A DNA stretch of 64,000 nucleotides from an uncultured Bacteroidales bacterium (GTDB lineage Bacteria; Bacteroidota; Bacteroidia; Bacteroidales; Paludibacteraceae). This document shows positions 17,201 to 24,718 of the stretch, in pieces. The notes beneath the pieces are model-generated. The model worked only from the letters and a program-made list of their open reading frames with translations, ran no database searches and was not told the origin of the DNA. The stretch is from positions 9,156 to 73,155 of the forward strand of contig CADBVL010000001.1 of NCBI GenBank assembly GCA_902798015.1, given 5' to 3'. Both the position numbers and the translations under genes were made by a program. Positions within the stretch are counted from its first letter, which is position 1. Each line of letters opens with the position of its first letter.

Positions 17201-19378
17201 GACTACCCGAAAGCATCGAAGTCCGATGCAGCCAAGGATGTATTGGATGACATGGCAGCGCTCTGCGACTACCGTCCGATGCTGTCGTTCAAGACCCACA
17301 TGGTAGCCAAGAGTCCGTCCAAATGGGCGGCTAAGGGCTTTACCACCTCGCCGGTGGTATCCAAGGCGGACGGTCGTCTGAACCTCAATATCGTATGTTA
17401 CGCCCACCCGATGTTTGAACATCTAAGAGATGGTGCCGATGTTTATCGTGATGCGACGAACAGTTCTGAATTGGTTTATACCATGCTTTCCGGTACGGGT
17501 TATGAGAGCAGCAAGGGTATGCAAGGCTTCGAGATTGATGCGGCGGAGAACTTCGTCACTATCGGTCTGACCCACTATAATGCCTCGATTGCCAAAAACT
17601 CGCCAATAGACGGCGAAGCGTCATGGACTCCGGGTTCCGAAGATCGTATATTGGTAACCGTGGCAGAACGTCAGACGAACATCGAGGCACGTTTCATCCT
17701 CTTCTCCATCAACTGCGGTGCACAATCCAAACTGACGGGTAAGGGCGAAGAAGTGATCTTGGCATGTCTGGAATACCTGCTGGATGATGATCCATTGCAC
17801 GTAGCCGATTGCTCGTTCACCTTTGATAATGGCGCCGGTGCTCCGCATGATGCTGAATGGTATAAAGATCCAGTTAACTGTCCGGGCTGTTCAGGAACGA
17901 AGGGTGATGGTCTTTGGAGTACGGAGGCTAACTGGGGTCCGGAACGTATCAATATCCCGGGAGAGTTTACCTCTGCTCGTATCGCTGCTCCTGTAAACGT
18001 AGATATTGAGCACGCAAAGGCAATGGAACTGCGTATCATTGACGAAGGAAGGATTGTTATTCCTGCCGGTAGTGCATTGGATGTGAAGAGTACAATCCGT
18101 CGTATGGATGGTTCGGAGATTTATCCGACCGATGTAAATGATATCCATATCGGTTCCGGTGCAAGCGGCAATGGTACCCTGATCTTCAACAACAACTCCG
18201 GAGATACCAAAGCCCACGTAGATATGTATAGCACCGCGAAGGCGGATGCAGGTCTTAGTGCCGCCGCTTCCACATGGCAGTATATCGGTACACCGCATAA
18301 TGATGTAGCAAGTGCTACTCGCAACTACTATGACAGTTGGCTCTATCAATACTCCGGCAGCGGTTGGACAGTAATACCCAATGGTGGTCCGTTAGTTCCG
18401 TTCCGCGGCTATTGCGTCACGCACCCCGCTGCACCGGTGGTATTCGACATGGTTGGAACTTTGGTAGCGACTACTGCGCAGTCTATTGCTGTCCCTACCG
18501 GATATACTGTAATTGCGAACAGTTGGACTGCTCCGATTGATATTTCGACCTTCACGGATGACGATATGGAAAATATCTCCGATAAGACTATCTACTTCTT
18601 CAATACAGGCACGGATGCGGAGGGAACAGCTGGTACAGGAACGGAGGCAGGAACGTATGTAGCAGTACCTAAAAATTCGGCTTCCTATGTAGAAACTTGG
18701 CAGATTCCGTCCATGCAAGGATTCTATATCTCGACTTCGTCAGCCGGCACGCTGCACTTGGATTACGACCGTCATGTACGTCCGCACAGCGCTCGTGATG
18801 TAGTAAGCAGTCCGATGTATGCACCGAGACGTGCTGCGGCAGAGAGCGACGAGCCGAATGTATTGAAGATCTTCGCCCGCGGCAGCCGTTATCAGGACAA
18901 ACTGGTTGTTCTCGAGCGCGAAGACTTCACCCGCGGTTATGATAGCGGTTGGGATGGCGAAGCGTGGGGAGGAGGAACACTCTCGCCGATGGTTTATGTA
19001 ACCGGTGAAGGTCGTGAAGATGCAGTAAGTGCTATTCCGGAGTTTGAAGGAACGGTGGTAGCTTTCAAGGCCGGCGAAGACAGCGAGTACCGCTTCGAGT
19101 TCGTCTATAGCGAAGATGCAGAACCGCTGTATCTATTCGACACCGAGAACAATACCTACACGCAGATAATGACCGGTAATGCTTATTACTTCACGACTAC
19201 GGATAAAGCTGCACATAGCCGGTTTATCCTCACGCGCAAGGCACCGCAGATAGCTACAGGTACAGAACTTACCTCTGATGGCGAGGGTGCTAATGCCAAG
19301 AAGTTGCTTATCGAGGATAAGATGTATATCTTGCTCAACGGAATGCTCTATGACGCAACCGGAAAAGTTGTTAAATAA
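11222..19378 (+). CDS. Giant secreted adhesin-like protein, C-terminal part with T9SS-type tail
   Basis: Continuation of the 8465 frame after the TGA; the frame is open from 11132 and the first ATG is at 11222, but no signal peptide is present, so on its own it could not be exported. Modules: an InlB B-repeat (about 11485-11730, GYTFGGWYTSSDC...LYAKWT), a fibronectin III-like unit (12250-12525), two 88-residue tandem repeats (from about 13050 and 13315, each with VTHxLxNVT and STITVTIGGSPAT), Ig/PKD-like units (14080-14640, 15070-15640, 16310-16570), a BIG2-like unit (16070-16290), and a C-terminal block ending in KKLLIEDKMYILLNG and MLYDATGKVVK. That ending is of the Bacteroidales T9SS sorting-tail kind and resembles the end of the 53568 protein. 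Probable role: cell-surface adhesion or glycan binding, encoded with two GH105 enzymes. Confidence 0.75.
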   Translation: MLRDRVTISQPSNGTITIHYTNEAGVSSSSTAAVADMIEDLAHTVILTSITTSPNTGYDAGAITINGGAYSANYVVTGATTIAATFTPHVYTITYKDQGNVAFSGTHTDTPSAHPTSHTYNTATNLNGATKAGYTFGGWYTSSDCSTGLVTSLGATAYTADITLYAKWTLDSGCKTWAGTPSSWTSYKMTIGSTLELETNSGAAAAINTSSNNEVWSGHTETVIALAGSGQYVQGHFTDGSNINTVTVSAANNQDAGNDYKYVIIFCANSSFSSGVTGQTHAAPSHADAQNDAKLVHEFTAPAGTKYFRIYRKVEAIGGYEGGGDGKTTRVYRIEVCPMVCSTPDAPTSPTNGATTSTTQAVSWTDAANSQWEVYVSTSSSTPAANVTPTASPTTASYTFEGLTASTTYYWWVRSVCDASHKSSWVAGTSFTTAAAEPDPLVHWTMNLNTSTWGAASTETSDGTNITSIATSQTAGDTGNSAAATAKTSVASAEVTDNSSPSNSANFTFTVNSAKKVVPEKVTCQVFNVGSAARNYKAQIIDNNGHVYNSTNTLNVTAEATLTDATFNFAAGGVLVGNVTLKVYAWGGGSYFRMGQHVKLYGEVQNAADYTVTHTLSNVTKSAGATSVKEGNNYTATYAVAGDYALPSTITVTIGGSPATAGTDYTWTQGTGVVSIPGNKVTGNIVITVTGVAPAPTYSVTHSLTNVTATSGATGAGAATEGVAYDAVFAANTGYVLPSTITVTIGGSPATVGTGYTWNASTGAFQVPAAQVTGAIVITIAGETAPATKDIYYGAITITAGALTRGSTGTVQFFTNTGGTIANNTEISLSTTLGAGSEYYLSNDLTGAELSKSSNWTTSSSSNRYVQGVKFGSGKSYTLALGSKVASSITFYGINGSASKTMTIGGQAWTSSSTKNTFAKHEFTKSGNFTGNVSITQDGDFYGILVITIQTATPCTTPVIPALSNQSLCEGTDIAEWDATQTAVLADGETVTYSWKKKGNDTELANTATFDLGSSATESQAGTYVVTVTVSKAGKASSSAYREVELSVTDGEEVTSIVADKATVYPGNSVTLTATANTPATWQWYTCTNAEGAEEAIISGAESASYTIASAGVAGTYYYKAKATGDCGTAERVYTLTVTAASECQNYYWFIYADDATANGVINNRDGFFSNTTTGTGNTGTYTMTVDGVSMTGTKRLSTGAYKPKFTVPAGATATLYIYGKAASSDAGKHLVLKRTSDDEEVEVTSNTTVQAYTKEDIEPGEWTLSCGSSNWCYSFFAVKVCSASSCTDATPTITAVNNTVCSGTKMRIDATGYEAGATFKWQKLNGSTWDDVTGETKDSLVIASVTASNAGSYRFIATKGCARTSNTVTISVPSAPNFGSTVPASVSVMQTIALSINTVEATDAVKYRWYKSADATWDAGDVEIGTNKELIKAYDSEAIGSPSYYIFCRAQNSCGITTSSAIAVNVTTYVEEDCATRGNESDAEFSFENSGAGQGSYESTACWTMNSNSKILVYYPPTGKYFKTAKVTIASSSESKASYNYSTNGGTNYTAVSLTVNSTLTERTIDLSAHGNVNAFQIGRNFDSKGSSGGTLYVSKICFEYTDACTATTVTPSTASTSYEMGGAWSNPTFTLSVAGTLTYSSSNEDIASVGDDGTVTFNGEAGTVTITASYAGGTISATDYCASSGSYTITVSCTGGAPKVVADGSTDMVGCNTSVTLHAKQSDGTSDFADGTYQWFRNGTEIDGATSSSYTATQAGTYTVERTNTSDCTTPSTNSAIVTSETTEPEVERLVPFQYYHVDKTYSDQMKMRHLFAVKNSGKLDGKSFKMYVSRNGGAATDVTSSDALVVWPSDDGHVDTVMVNLNELSGKYSENEEVVYTCKAIDCSGNVSEVYKNTITMRVIGATPTLALICSGSSKAGGTRKTGELTVGGDFLTGYNVADLCQQTGNTSFDANTEWGLYTDLKANYIVTPVNGYAVFNKLNYEPFDILLLTDYPKASKSDAAKDVLDDMAALCDYRPMLSFKTHMVAKSPSKWAAKGFTTSPVVSKADGRLNLNIVCYAHPMFEHLRDGADVYRDATNSSELVYTMLSGTGYESSKGMQGFEIDAAENFVTIGLTHYNASIAKNSPIDGEASWTPGSEDRILVTVAERQTNIEARFILFSINCGAQSKLTGKGEEVILACLEYLLDDDPLHVADCSFTFDNGAGAPHDAEWYKDPVNCPGCSGTKGDGLWSTEANWGPERINIPGEFTSARIAAPVNVDIEHAKAMELRIIDEGRIVIPAGSALDVKSTIRRMDGSEIYPTDVNDIHIGSGASGNGTLIFNNNSGDTKAHVDMYSTAKADAGLSAAASTWQYIGTPHNDVASATRNYYDSWLYQYSGSGWTVIPNGGPLVPFRGYCVTHPAAPVVFDMVGTLVATTAQSIAVPTGYTVIANSWTAPIDISTFTDDDMENISDKTIYFFNTGTDAEGTAGTGTEAGTYVAVPKNSASYVETWQIPSMQGFYISTSSAGTLHLDYDRHVRPHSARDVVSSPMYAPRRAAAESDEPNVLKIFARGSRYQDKLVVLEREDFTRGYDSGWDGEAWGGGTLSPMVYVTGEGREDAVSAIPEFEGTVVAFKAGEDSEYRFEFVYSEDAEPLYLFDTENNTYTQIMTGNAYYFTTTDKAAHSRFILTRKAPQIATGTELTSDGEGANAKKLLIEDKMYILLNGMLYDATGKVVK

Positions 19379-19380
19379 TA

Positions 19381-19401
19381 GTTTAGTGTTTAGAGTTTAG
19401 A
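19381..19401. repeat. Heptad array (GTTTAGA type)
   Basis: GTTTAGT, GTTTAGA, GTTTAGA follow the giant gene's stop directly. Confidence 0.7.
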
Positions 19402-19418
19402 GAAAGGGAAAAACTATT

Positions 19419-19835
19419 ATGAAGACTACTTTGAAAAACATAGTTGCAATACTGATAATGGCTCTGCTGCCGGCGCTCTTGGGTGCCGCGCAGGCAGGAG
19501 CCGTGGAATATAAGAACAGCTATCAACGGTCAGTTGTCGGCTATCAGCTTTCGGGTGTTGGTTACCAAGGAGCCATAGCTCCATCTGCCACCTTCCAATC
19601 GACGAGCGCATACTCCTCGCAATGGGAGCAGCAGGAAAATACTTTGCTGAATAACGATGGTTCGATGAACACAAGTGCGTATATGGCCAGCGGTCCGCGT
19701 AGAGCACCTGGTACCCCGGGCGGAGAGTTGGATCCGCATACTCAACAACCCCTTGGCGACGGACTATGGGCGCTGATGCTCTGCGCATGCGCATACGCGA
19801 TATATATGGTATCGCGCAGGCGTAAAAAAGCATAA
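19419..19835 (+). CDS. Small secreted protein with GDGLW-membrane segment-RRRKK tail
   Basis: 138 residues: a signal peptide (LIMALLPALLGAAQAGA), a low-complexity middle partly made of heptad repeats (SYQRSVVGYQLSGVGYQG), a Pro/Arg-rich stretch (SGPRRAPGTPGG), then PLGDGLWALML, a membrane segment to about residue 131 and the basic end SRRRKK. Motif, hydrophobic helix and Arg/Lys cluster form the same three-part plan as PEP-CTERM, GlyGly-CTERM and LPXTG sorting tails. I recognise no family name. It lies 40 bp after the giant gene and 55 bp before the GH105 pair, so it belongs to that expression unit and may help assemble or anchor those products. Confidence 0.65.
   Translation: MKTTLKNIVAILIMALLPALLGAAQAGAVEYKNSYQRSVVGYQLSGVGYQGAIAPSATFQSTSAYSSQWEQQENTLLNNDGSMNTSAYMASGPRRAPGTPGGELDPHTQQPLGDGLWALMLCACAYAIYMVSRRRKKA
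19518..19566. repeat. Degenerate heptad array inside the small secreted protein
   Basis: Seven period-7 units (AGCTATC, AACGGTC, AGTTGTC, GGCTATC, AGCTTTC, GGGTGTT, GGTTACC). They code for the Ser/Gly/Tyr/Gln-rich linker. Confidence 0.5.
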
Positions 19836-19890
19836 ACCCGCTCAATAGAGACATTCACGATGCGAACAAAAAGGATTTAATATACTCTAA

Positions 19891-21375
19891 ATGAAAAAGC
19901 ATTTTCTTTGTGCAGCCCTCTTGGTATTAGTCTGCTGCATGTCCCAAGAAGTAAAGGGAGTTACCTTTGATCCAACGGTGCGGTACAGTCGCGAGGTAAT
20001 CGATGCACGTATGACCTGTTGGAAAAATAAAAGTAGCAATGCAGGTTTCCCGAATGCGAATAGTACGAATGGTAGCACCTCTGCCTGTACAACTGCTACT
20101 TGGGATTATGTCCCCGGAGTGGTGGCTAAAGGCATTTTGGATGTGTGGGCATATTATCAAGATTCCACGTGGGCTGAGGCTTGGTATAATGGATTAAGTA
20201 CATGGGCCTTGAGTAAAACGGCAGAAAATACAGGCGGCAGTTTGGATGATTTAAACTGTACCAAAGTATATTTCGGAGTGTACGACGGGTGTAAGGTAGG
20301 CGGTAAATACGAGAATAGTACCAATGCCACCTATTGTATGACACAAATGGGACGAGGAGCGGACGGCTTAGAGGATCATGATTCTAAGTATAGCATTTCC
20401 GGAACAAGTAGTACTGCGGATGGAGGATGGTATCATAAATCCGACTATGGCAAGCAGATGTGGTGCGACGGCGCGTATATGGGACCGGCACTTCTTGCGC
20501 AACTTCTTGCCTATGGCGTTAGTACGACCCTCACATGGAGCGATGTAATGACCCAGTTTAATGCATCTTGGGGAGGACTATGGGATAGCTCGGCAGAGCT
20601 GCTTTGGCATTGTTTCTCAACCGACAAGTCAACCGGAGGCGCAAGCGGATGGGTGTACGAGGTTGACCAGCCGAAAATAGGAGGAGGTTATCACTCTGCC
20701 GAGTATTGGGGACGTGCATGCGGATGGTATATTATGGCGCTTGTAGATGTATTAGAGGCGATGGAGAAAGCAGGCAAGAAGAATGATGCTGATTTTCTCG
20801 TTATCCAAGGTTATCTAAAGCAGTTGGCTGTCGGATTAGTTAAACGTCAAGATGCTACCTCCGGTTGCTGGTACCAATTGCTTCAATACGATGACAGCAA
20901 ATGTGCGACACAAGGGACCGATGCAACGGGTTCTAGTACTTATAAAAATGTTAGTTCCGGAGGAACGCAATGCAACTATCTGGAGTCATCCGGCTCGTGT
21001 TTGATAACAGGTGCGCTTCTTAAAGGCCTACGCTTGGGGTATTTGAATAATACGGAAAGCGGAATCAATATCCAAGCCGCAGCCAAAGAAGGATATGAAG
21101 GTATTATTAACACCTTCCTTACAGGAACGGCTGGTTCTTACCAAATAACAAAAAGTTGCGAATCTGCCGGTTTAGGATCCAATAGAAATGGAAGTGCGGC
21201 ATACTATCTTATCGGAAGAGATGTGTCTATTAGAAATGATAGTGAAGGAAAGGCATTAGGTCCGTTCCTGATGGCCGCCGTAGAATATGAGCGGGCATAT
21301 CCGCCTGCTGCAGCGCCGGAGCCGGAACCTGCCGGAGGTGAATGCCGCTGCCTCCGCGTAACAATAAGCGAATAA
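19891..21375 (+). CDS. GH105-type unsaturated glucuronyl/rhamnogalacturonyl hydrolase, secreted
   Basis: 494 residues with a signal peptide (HFLCAALLVLVCC). The (alpha/alpha)6-barrel signatures of Glyco_hydro_88/GH105 are clear: WDYVPGVVAKGILDVW, DDLNCTKVYFGVYDG, QMWCDGAYMGPALLAQ, EYWGRACGWYIMALVDVLE, GCWYQLLQY, NYLESSGSCLITGALLKG and SAAYYLIG. By comparison with YteR-type enzymes Asp193 in WCDG is the expected catalytic acid. The family removes unsaturated uronic acids left by polysaccharide lyases, for example from pectin. The C-terminus carries an unusual Pro-rich and Cys-containing tail (AAAPEPEPAGGECRC). The stop overlaps the start of a paralogue by one base (TAATG), so the two are translationally coupled. 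Confidence 0.88.
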   Translation: MKKHFLCAALLVLVCCMSQEVKGVTFDPTVRYSREVIDARMTCWKNKSSNAGFPNANSTNGSTSACTTATWDYVPGVVAKGILDVWAYYQDSTWAEAWYNGLSTWALSKTAENTGGSLDDLNCTKVYFGVYDGCKVGGKYENSTNATYCMTQMGRGADGLEDHDSKYSISGTSSTADGGWYHKSDYGKQMWCDGAYMGPALLAQLLAYGVSTTLTWSDVMTQFNASWGGLWDSSAELLWHCFSTDKSTGGASGWVYEVDQPKIGGGYHSAEYWGRACGWYIMALVDVLEAMEKAGKKNDADFLVIQGYLKQLAVGLVKRQDATSGCWYQLLQYDDSKCATQGTDATGSSTYKNVSSGGTQCNYLESSGSCLITGALLKGLRLGYLNNTESGINIQAAAKEGYEGIINTFLTGTAGSYQITKSCESAGLGSNRNGSAAYYLIGRDVSIRNDSEGKALGPFLMAAVEYERAYPPAAAPEPEPAGGECRCLRVTISE

Positions 21376-22853
21376 TGAAGCGCCAATATCTCATATTCTC
21401 CATTGCAATTTTGCTGAGTGCGTGCGGGACGATCGGAAAGAGACCGGACAGTGACGTCCGTAATGATCGCGAGATGGTCGCGGGATACTCAGCAAAGATG
21501 ATCAATGCGCGCATGACGGCATGGCATAACAAAGACGCAGAGGTCGGTTTTCCGAATGCTAACAGTACCAACGGCGTCACCAATCCGGCGATACCTGCGT
21601 CGTGGGACTACGTGCCGGGTGTGGTAGCCAAAGGCATCCTCGATGTATGGGAATATTATCAAGACTCCGCTTGGGCGGATGCGTGGTACGAAGGTCTGTG
21701 CGCATGGGGACTGACGAAGACAGCGACCGACAAAGGCGGTATCCTCGATGACCTGAATTGTACGAAGGTCTTTCTCGGTTTATATAACGGCGCCAAACCC
21801 GGCGGGCGATTTGAGAACGCCGCCAATGCCGCGTATTTCATGGAGCAGTTGCGTCGTGGCGCCCGCGGATTGGAAGATCATAAAAACCGTTATACCATTG
21901 CTTCCGGTGGTGCAGCCGGCGGATGGATGCATAAAGCAACGGCTGACCCCAGTAAGAGTTACTACGGACAGATGTGGTGCGACGGCGCGTATATGGGCCC
22001 TGCGCTCTTGGCGCAGTTGTTAGCATGCGGCGCTGCCGAAGGAACAAATCTCGGATGGAACGATGTATATGACCAATTCGAAGTGTCATGGCCGTACTTA
22101 TGGGACGAAGAGAAACAATTGCCGTACCATGTCCTTTTCACCGACGTACAACTCAATAACAACGCGCGTGCGATCTACGAAGCAGGACATCTGTACCCTT
22201 GCGCTAACGATCCGGCGATATATCACTCGGAGGAATACTGGGGCCGTGCGGCAGGATGGTATATATTGGCGCTGGTGGATGTTCTCGAGGCGTATTTAGA
22301 GAACTTGGAGCATAGCGGAGAGTGGTCAGAGGGAGATCCGCTGCCTTCGGCACAGCATTTCGACGAGTTGCGGGAAATGCTGACGCAATTGGCTGACGGA
22401 CTCGTAGCGCGGCAAGATAAAGAGACCGGTTGCTGGTATCAGTTACTGGCCTATGGCCCGGAGAAATGCGCAACGCAGGGCATCGATGATACAGGCTCCG
22501 CCAAATATACGAATGTAGAAGCCGGCGGCACGCAGTGCAACTATCTCGAATCCTCCGCCTCCTGCCTTATTACGGCCGCTCTGCTGAAAGGTACCAGACT
22601 TGGCCTGATCAATCATGCAGAGGCCGGCAAACGCGGATTCGAAGGTATCGTAAAGCAATTCGTTCGCGGCGAAGGCGCAGACCTGACGATTCTCGCCAGT
22701 TGTCAGTCGGCGGGCTTGAGTAAAGACCGCAACGGCTCGGCAGCGTATTACCTGATCGGAAAAGATGTGCCCATACAAAATAACACCGAGGGAAAAGTCC
22801 TCGGTGCATTTCTGATGGCTTCCGTTGAATACGAAAGAGCCTGTCAGCGCTGA
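21375..22853 (+). CDS. GH105-type hydrolase, lipoprotein paralogue
   Basis: 492 residues from the ATG at 21375, chosen because it directly precedes a signal peptide with lipobox (AILLSAC, Cys18); an ATG 33 nt upstream is in frame but inside the previous gene. It shares almost every motif with the upstream gene (WDYVPGVVAKGILDVW, QMWCDGAYMGPALLAQLLA, EYWGRAAGWYILALVDVLE, NYLESSASCLITAALLKG); the expected catalytic Asp is residue 203. One paralogue is predicted periplasmic or exported, the other lipid-anchored, so the pair may act on the same unsaturated oligosaccharides on two sides of a membrane. It has an insertion near residues 255-320. The stop codon lies within the stem of the terminator. 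Confidence 0.88.
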   Translation: MKRQYLIFSIAILLSACGTIGKRPDSDVRNDREMVAGYSAKMINARMTAWHNKDAEVGFPNANSTNGVTNPAIPASWDYVPGVVAKGILDVWEYYQDSAWADAWYEGLCAWGLTKTATDKGGILDDLNCTKVFLGLYNGAKPGGRFENAANAAYFMEQLRRGARGLEDHKNRYTIASGGAAGGWMHKATADPSKSYYGQMWCDGAYMGPALLAQLLACGAAEGTNLGWNDVYDQFEVSWPYLWDEEKQLPYHVLFTDVQLNNNARAIYEAGHLYPCANDPAIYHSEEYWGRAAGWYILALVDVLEAYLENLEHSGEWSEGDPLPSAQHFDELREMLTQLADGLVARQDKETGCWYQLLAYGPEKCATQGIDDTGSAKYTNVEAGGTQCNYLESSASCLITAALLKGTRLGLINHAEAGKRGFEGIVKQFVRGEGADLTILASCQSAGLSKDRNGSAAYYLIGKDVPIQNNTEGKVLGAFLMASVEYERACQR

Positions 22854-22866
22854 CAGGCTCTTTTTA
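22836..22866 (+). terminator. Terminator overlapping the GH105 stop codon
   Basis: A 26-bp perfect palindrome (AGAGCCTGTCAGC and its complement, 22836-22861) followed by TTTTT. The TGA stop (22851-22853) is inside the 3' arm. Confidence 0.93.
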
Positions 22867-22872
22867 AAGGAA

Positions 22873-22917
22873 CTAGTATACTAGTATTCTATGTTCCTAG
22901 GATCCTAGGATTCTAGA
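22873..22917. repeat. CTAG micro-repeat array, exact period 8
   Basis: CTAG at 22873, 22881, 22897, 22905 and 22913, with CTAT at the expected 22889 position. The last unit supplies the TAG stop of the minus-strand gene at 22913-24718. Confidence 0.9.
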
Positions 22918-24718
22918 AACGGAACGTTGCTCCGAGGAGGAAGTTGATACCCTGGCTGCGATAGCCGTAGAAGTACTCGTTCTTGCGATGCAACCAGTTA
23001 TTGAGTTGCAGGAAGAGCGTGAGGTTCGGCTTGGGCTCCGGACGAACAATCTGGCTTGCAGCGCTCGTCTTCGTCTTTGCTTTTCCTACCCACATCTCGT
23101 ATTGTACACCGGCATTGAGATCAATGGTCGGGCGGAGTATATAGTCCTGCGCATTGCTTACCTTCGCCATGCGGCTTCCCTCAAAGCGGTTCTCCGAATA
23201 GAGCGACCAATGCTTGTCGATGCGGCCGTCTACGCGCAGGCACAAATCCCATGTGGCGCGGTCATAGACAGGCATATTTCCTGACCAGAAATAATAATCG
23301 CCATTGAGGTTGAGACGCAGCACGTCGCGGAAATGATAATTGATCTGTCCGCCGATCTTGCCGCGGCTGTAGTTGGCAAACTCGAAACCGAAATCGCCCG
23401 GCAGGAAGTTCACCGTAGGTATCTCAGCATAGGCTTCTGTTGCTGTATGAGCAACCAGTACCGTCTGATTCAGCATATACGCATAACCTCCGTGGAGCTC
23501 GATCAACATCTCACGAGTCGGGCGGATATGAAAACCGAGTTCGGCATCCACCGGCGTATAAGCCGTCACATGGTGGTCGATAATCCCTGCGTGGATGAGC
23601 CGATAACGATTCTCCTCCATATACTCCTGCAACGAACCGAGACCGAAATGTCCGGTGACATCCGTATAAATAGTGAGCCATTCTTTCGCAATCTGCGCCT
23701 CGAGGTTCACGTGCGGCGAGGGAGCAAAGGAGATATTCTCCGTAGCGGATAACTCATTCTTGTCGAAACCGATATTCATATCGAGGTTCACGCCTACATG
23801 CAAGCGCACGCGCTGGCCTTCATAAGCATAGTACGGCTCGAAACGGAAGTTATGACGGCTGTTATACATCGTCGGATCAATCGCATCGCCCAGCGTGCCG
23901 AGTTGCAGGAAGTTATTCTGGATAAATGCCCGCAGACCTACATGGTGCGAATTGCTGTGCCAGTCGAATCCGCCTTTGGTGCGGATCTGATGCTCCGTCA
24001 CCGCGCCGGGTTTGGAGAACAGGTCATATCCCGTCTGCACTTCGTATTGCACCTCTTGCTTGGGATTCGAGCGCACGCCAAGGAATGCCTCAACGGTCCA
24101 AAGCGAAGTCTTGTCGATGTCGCCAAACGGATGAGATCTCGGATAGGCTACGCTGTTCTTCTCCCACATGCCCCAGATCTGCGAATAGTCGTAAAAATGG
24201 CCGTACTTATGGTAGTAGATATTGCCGCCATTGACGCCGAAATAGAGTTCGCAGGTGTTGAACGGATGCTTGAAGTTCAAGCCCACTTTCGTCTTACTCA
24301 GCGCCGCCAGTCCCCATTCCGCCTTATGATGCGCATAGACATCGAGGATGGATTTCTTGCCGTCATCCAGATGATAACCGAAATCGAACAGGGTATTCGG
24401 ATGACCGATAGCGCCACGTACATATCCGTTGTACGCCTTCACCGGTTCAAAACGCGTAGGCTGCGAGAGCAGCGAATGGAAGGTAGCCGAAGGCGTCACG
24501 TCGGCCGTGAAGGACGAGTATTGTATCGGCGCAGGCTCAATCGTGGTCTCCACTACCGCAGGCTTCGTTGATACCTTACCTGCAGCCTGTATCACCGGTT
24601 GGAAATCGCGCTCCACCGTCACACTGCGGTTGAGGGCGCTGTCGCTCTGAGCATAAGCGGGTGTAATTAGGAGTCCTAGGAGCCCTAGGAAGACTAGGGG
24701 TTTATTCATCTTCTTCAT
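22913..24718 (-). CDS. Outer-membrane beta-barrel protein (TonB-receptor-like barrel)
   Basis: 601 residues with a signal peptide (KPLVFLGLLGLLITPAYAQ) followed by NRSVTVERDFQPVIQAAGK, an N-terminal segment I remember from Bacteroidales barrel proteins encoded beside a large TPR protein. The rest has alternating aromatic strands (YVRGAIGHPNTLFDFGYHL, LYFGVNGGNIYYHKYGH) and ends in FLLGATFRF, with the terminal Phe typical of outer-membrane barrels. No plug domain was recognised. The start overlaps the end of the TPR gene by 17 bp; starts at 24718 (MKKMNK) and 24709 (MNK) are both possible. The leucine-glycine-rich signal peptide is encoded by a CTAG array of period 9, and the stop lies in a period-8 array. 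Confidence 0.75.
   Translation of the reverse strand: MKKMNKPLVFLGLLGLLITPAYAQSDSALNRSVTVERDFQPVIQAAGKVSTKPAVVETTIEPAPIQYSSFTADVTPSATFHSLLSQPTRFEPVKAYNGYVRGAIGHPNTLFDFGYHLDDGKKSILDVYAHHKAEWGLAALSKTKVGLNFKHPFNTCELYFGVNGGNIYYHKYGHFYDYSQIWGMWEKNSVAYPRSHPFGDIDKTSLWTVEAFLGVRSNPKQEVQYEVQTGYDLFSKPGAVTEHQIRTKGGFDWHSNSHHVGLRAFIQNNFLQLGTLGDAIDPTMYNSRHNFRFEPYYAYEGQRVRLHVGVNLDMNIGFDKNELSATENISFAPSPHVNLEAQIAKEWLTIYTDVTGHFGLGSLQEYMEENRYRLIHAGIIDHHVTAYTPVDAELGFHIRPTREMLIELHGGYAYMLNQTVLVAHTATEAYAEIPTVNFLPGDFGFEFANYSRGKIGGQINYHFRDVLRLNLNGDYYFWSGNMPVYDRATWDLCLRVDGRIDKHWSLYSENRFEGSRMAKVSNAQDYILRPTIDLNAGVQYEMWVGKAKTKTSAASQIVRPEPKPNLTLFLQLNNWLHRKNEYFYGYRSQGINFLLGATFRF
24667..24702. repeat. CTAG micro-repeat array, period 9, in a signal peptide
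   Basis: CTAG at 24676, 24685 and 24694 plus TTAG at 24667. The 9-nt step keeps the frame and writes FLG-LLG-LLI in the signal peptide of the barrel gene. Confidence 0.85.
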
